Shown here one piece after another: positions 49,522-49,713 of a stretch of 49,713 bases of DNA; the stretch's first letter is position 1; each line of letters starts with the position of its first letter. Origin of the DNA: Nitrospiraceae bacterium (GTDB lineage Bacteria > Nitrospirota > Nitrospiria > Nitrospirales > Nitrospiraceae); contig JAHFES010000002.1 in the NCBI GenBank assembly GCA_023248355.1, positions 1 through 49,713 of the forward strand, read 5' to 3'. The notes under the pieces were generated by a model that made no database searches, had not been told where the DNA came from, and was given only the letters and a program-made list of their open reading frames with translations. Position numbers and translations under genes: made by a program.

Positions 49522-49713
49522 GATGATCAGTTCTCCTTTGATAAACGGTTGATTCAGGTATACTGGGGCTCAATCGTGCTCGAGCCCACCCTGCAAAAAT
49601 CGGCGAATTATAGGGATAATCGCTAGAGAATGTAAATGGAAGCATTTCGGCCCTAGTAGGGTTACTGAGTAAGGCAAATAAACTATTTGGGGGCCAGGTT
49701 GAAGAGATGAAGG

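Overview
The window looks like chromosomal DNA from a Nitrospira-like bacterium; that assignment is an inference from gene content and style, and no search was run. Most of it is densely packed core genes. These include a nusA-infB-ylxP-rbfA-truB-rpsO-pnp-M16 peptidase block, a mutS-lapA-tsaE-nnrD-pdxJ block on the minus strand, and an aspartate-family amino-acid block (aminotransferase, hom, thrC, apgM-like, lysC, cimA). An ihfA-merR-tRNA-Pro(GGG)-surE-dedA-cysS-rlmB block follows. The accessory part (about 1-12 kb) holds a cluster of five HEAT-repeat genes, with an exported alkaline-phosphatase-superfamily-like gene at one end and a beta-propeller gene between members. The most interesting signals are: (1) an ApgM-like protein in the usual thrB position of the threonine operon that appears to lack the family's catalytic Ser and metal-binding Asp; (2) the HEAT-repeat cluster, with its linked, apparently degenerate phosphatase-like protein; (3) two families of intergenic palindromic elements, each with two divergent copies; (4) an unusual exported cupredoxin; (5) a pair of exported unknown proteins behind a good promoter. 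All product calls come from reading the supplied translations and recalling motifs. No database search was possible.
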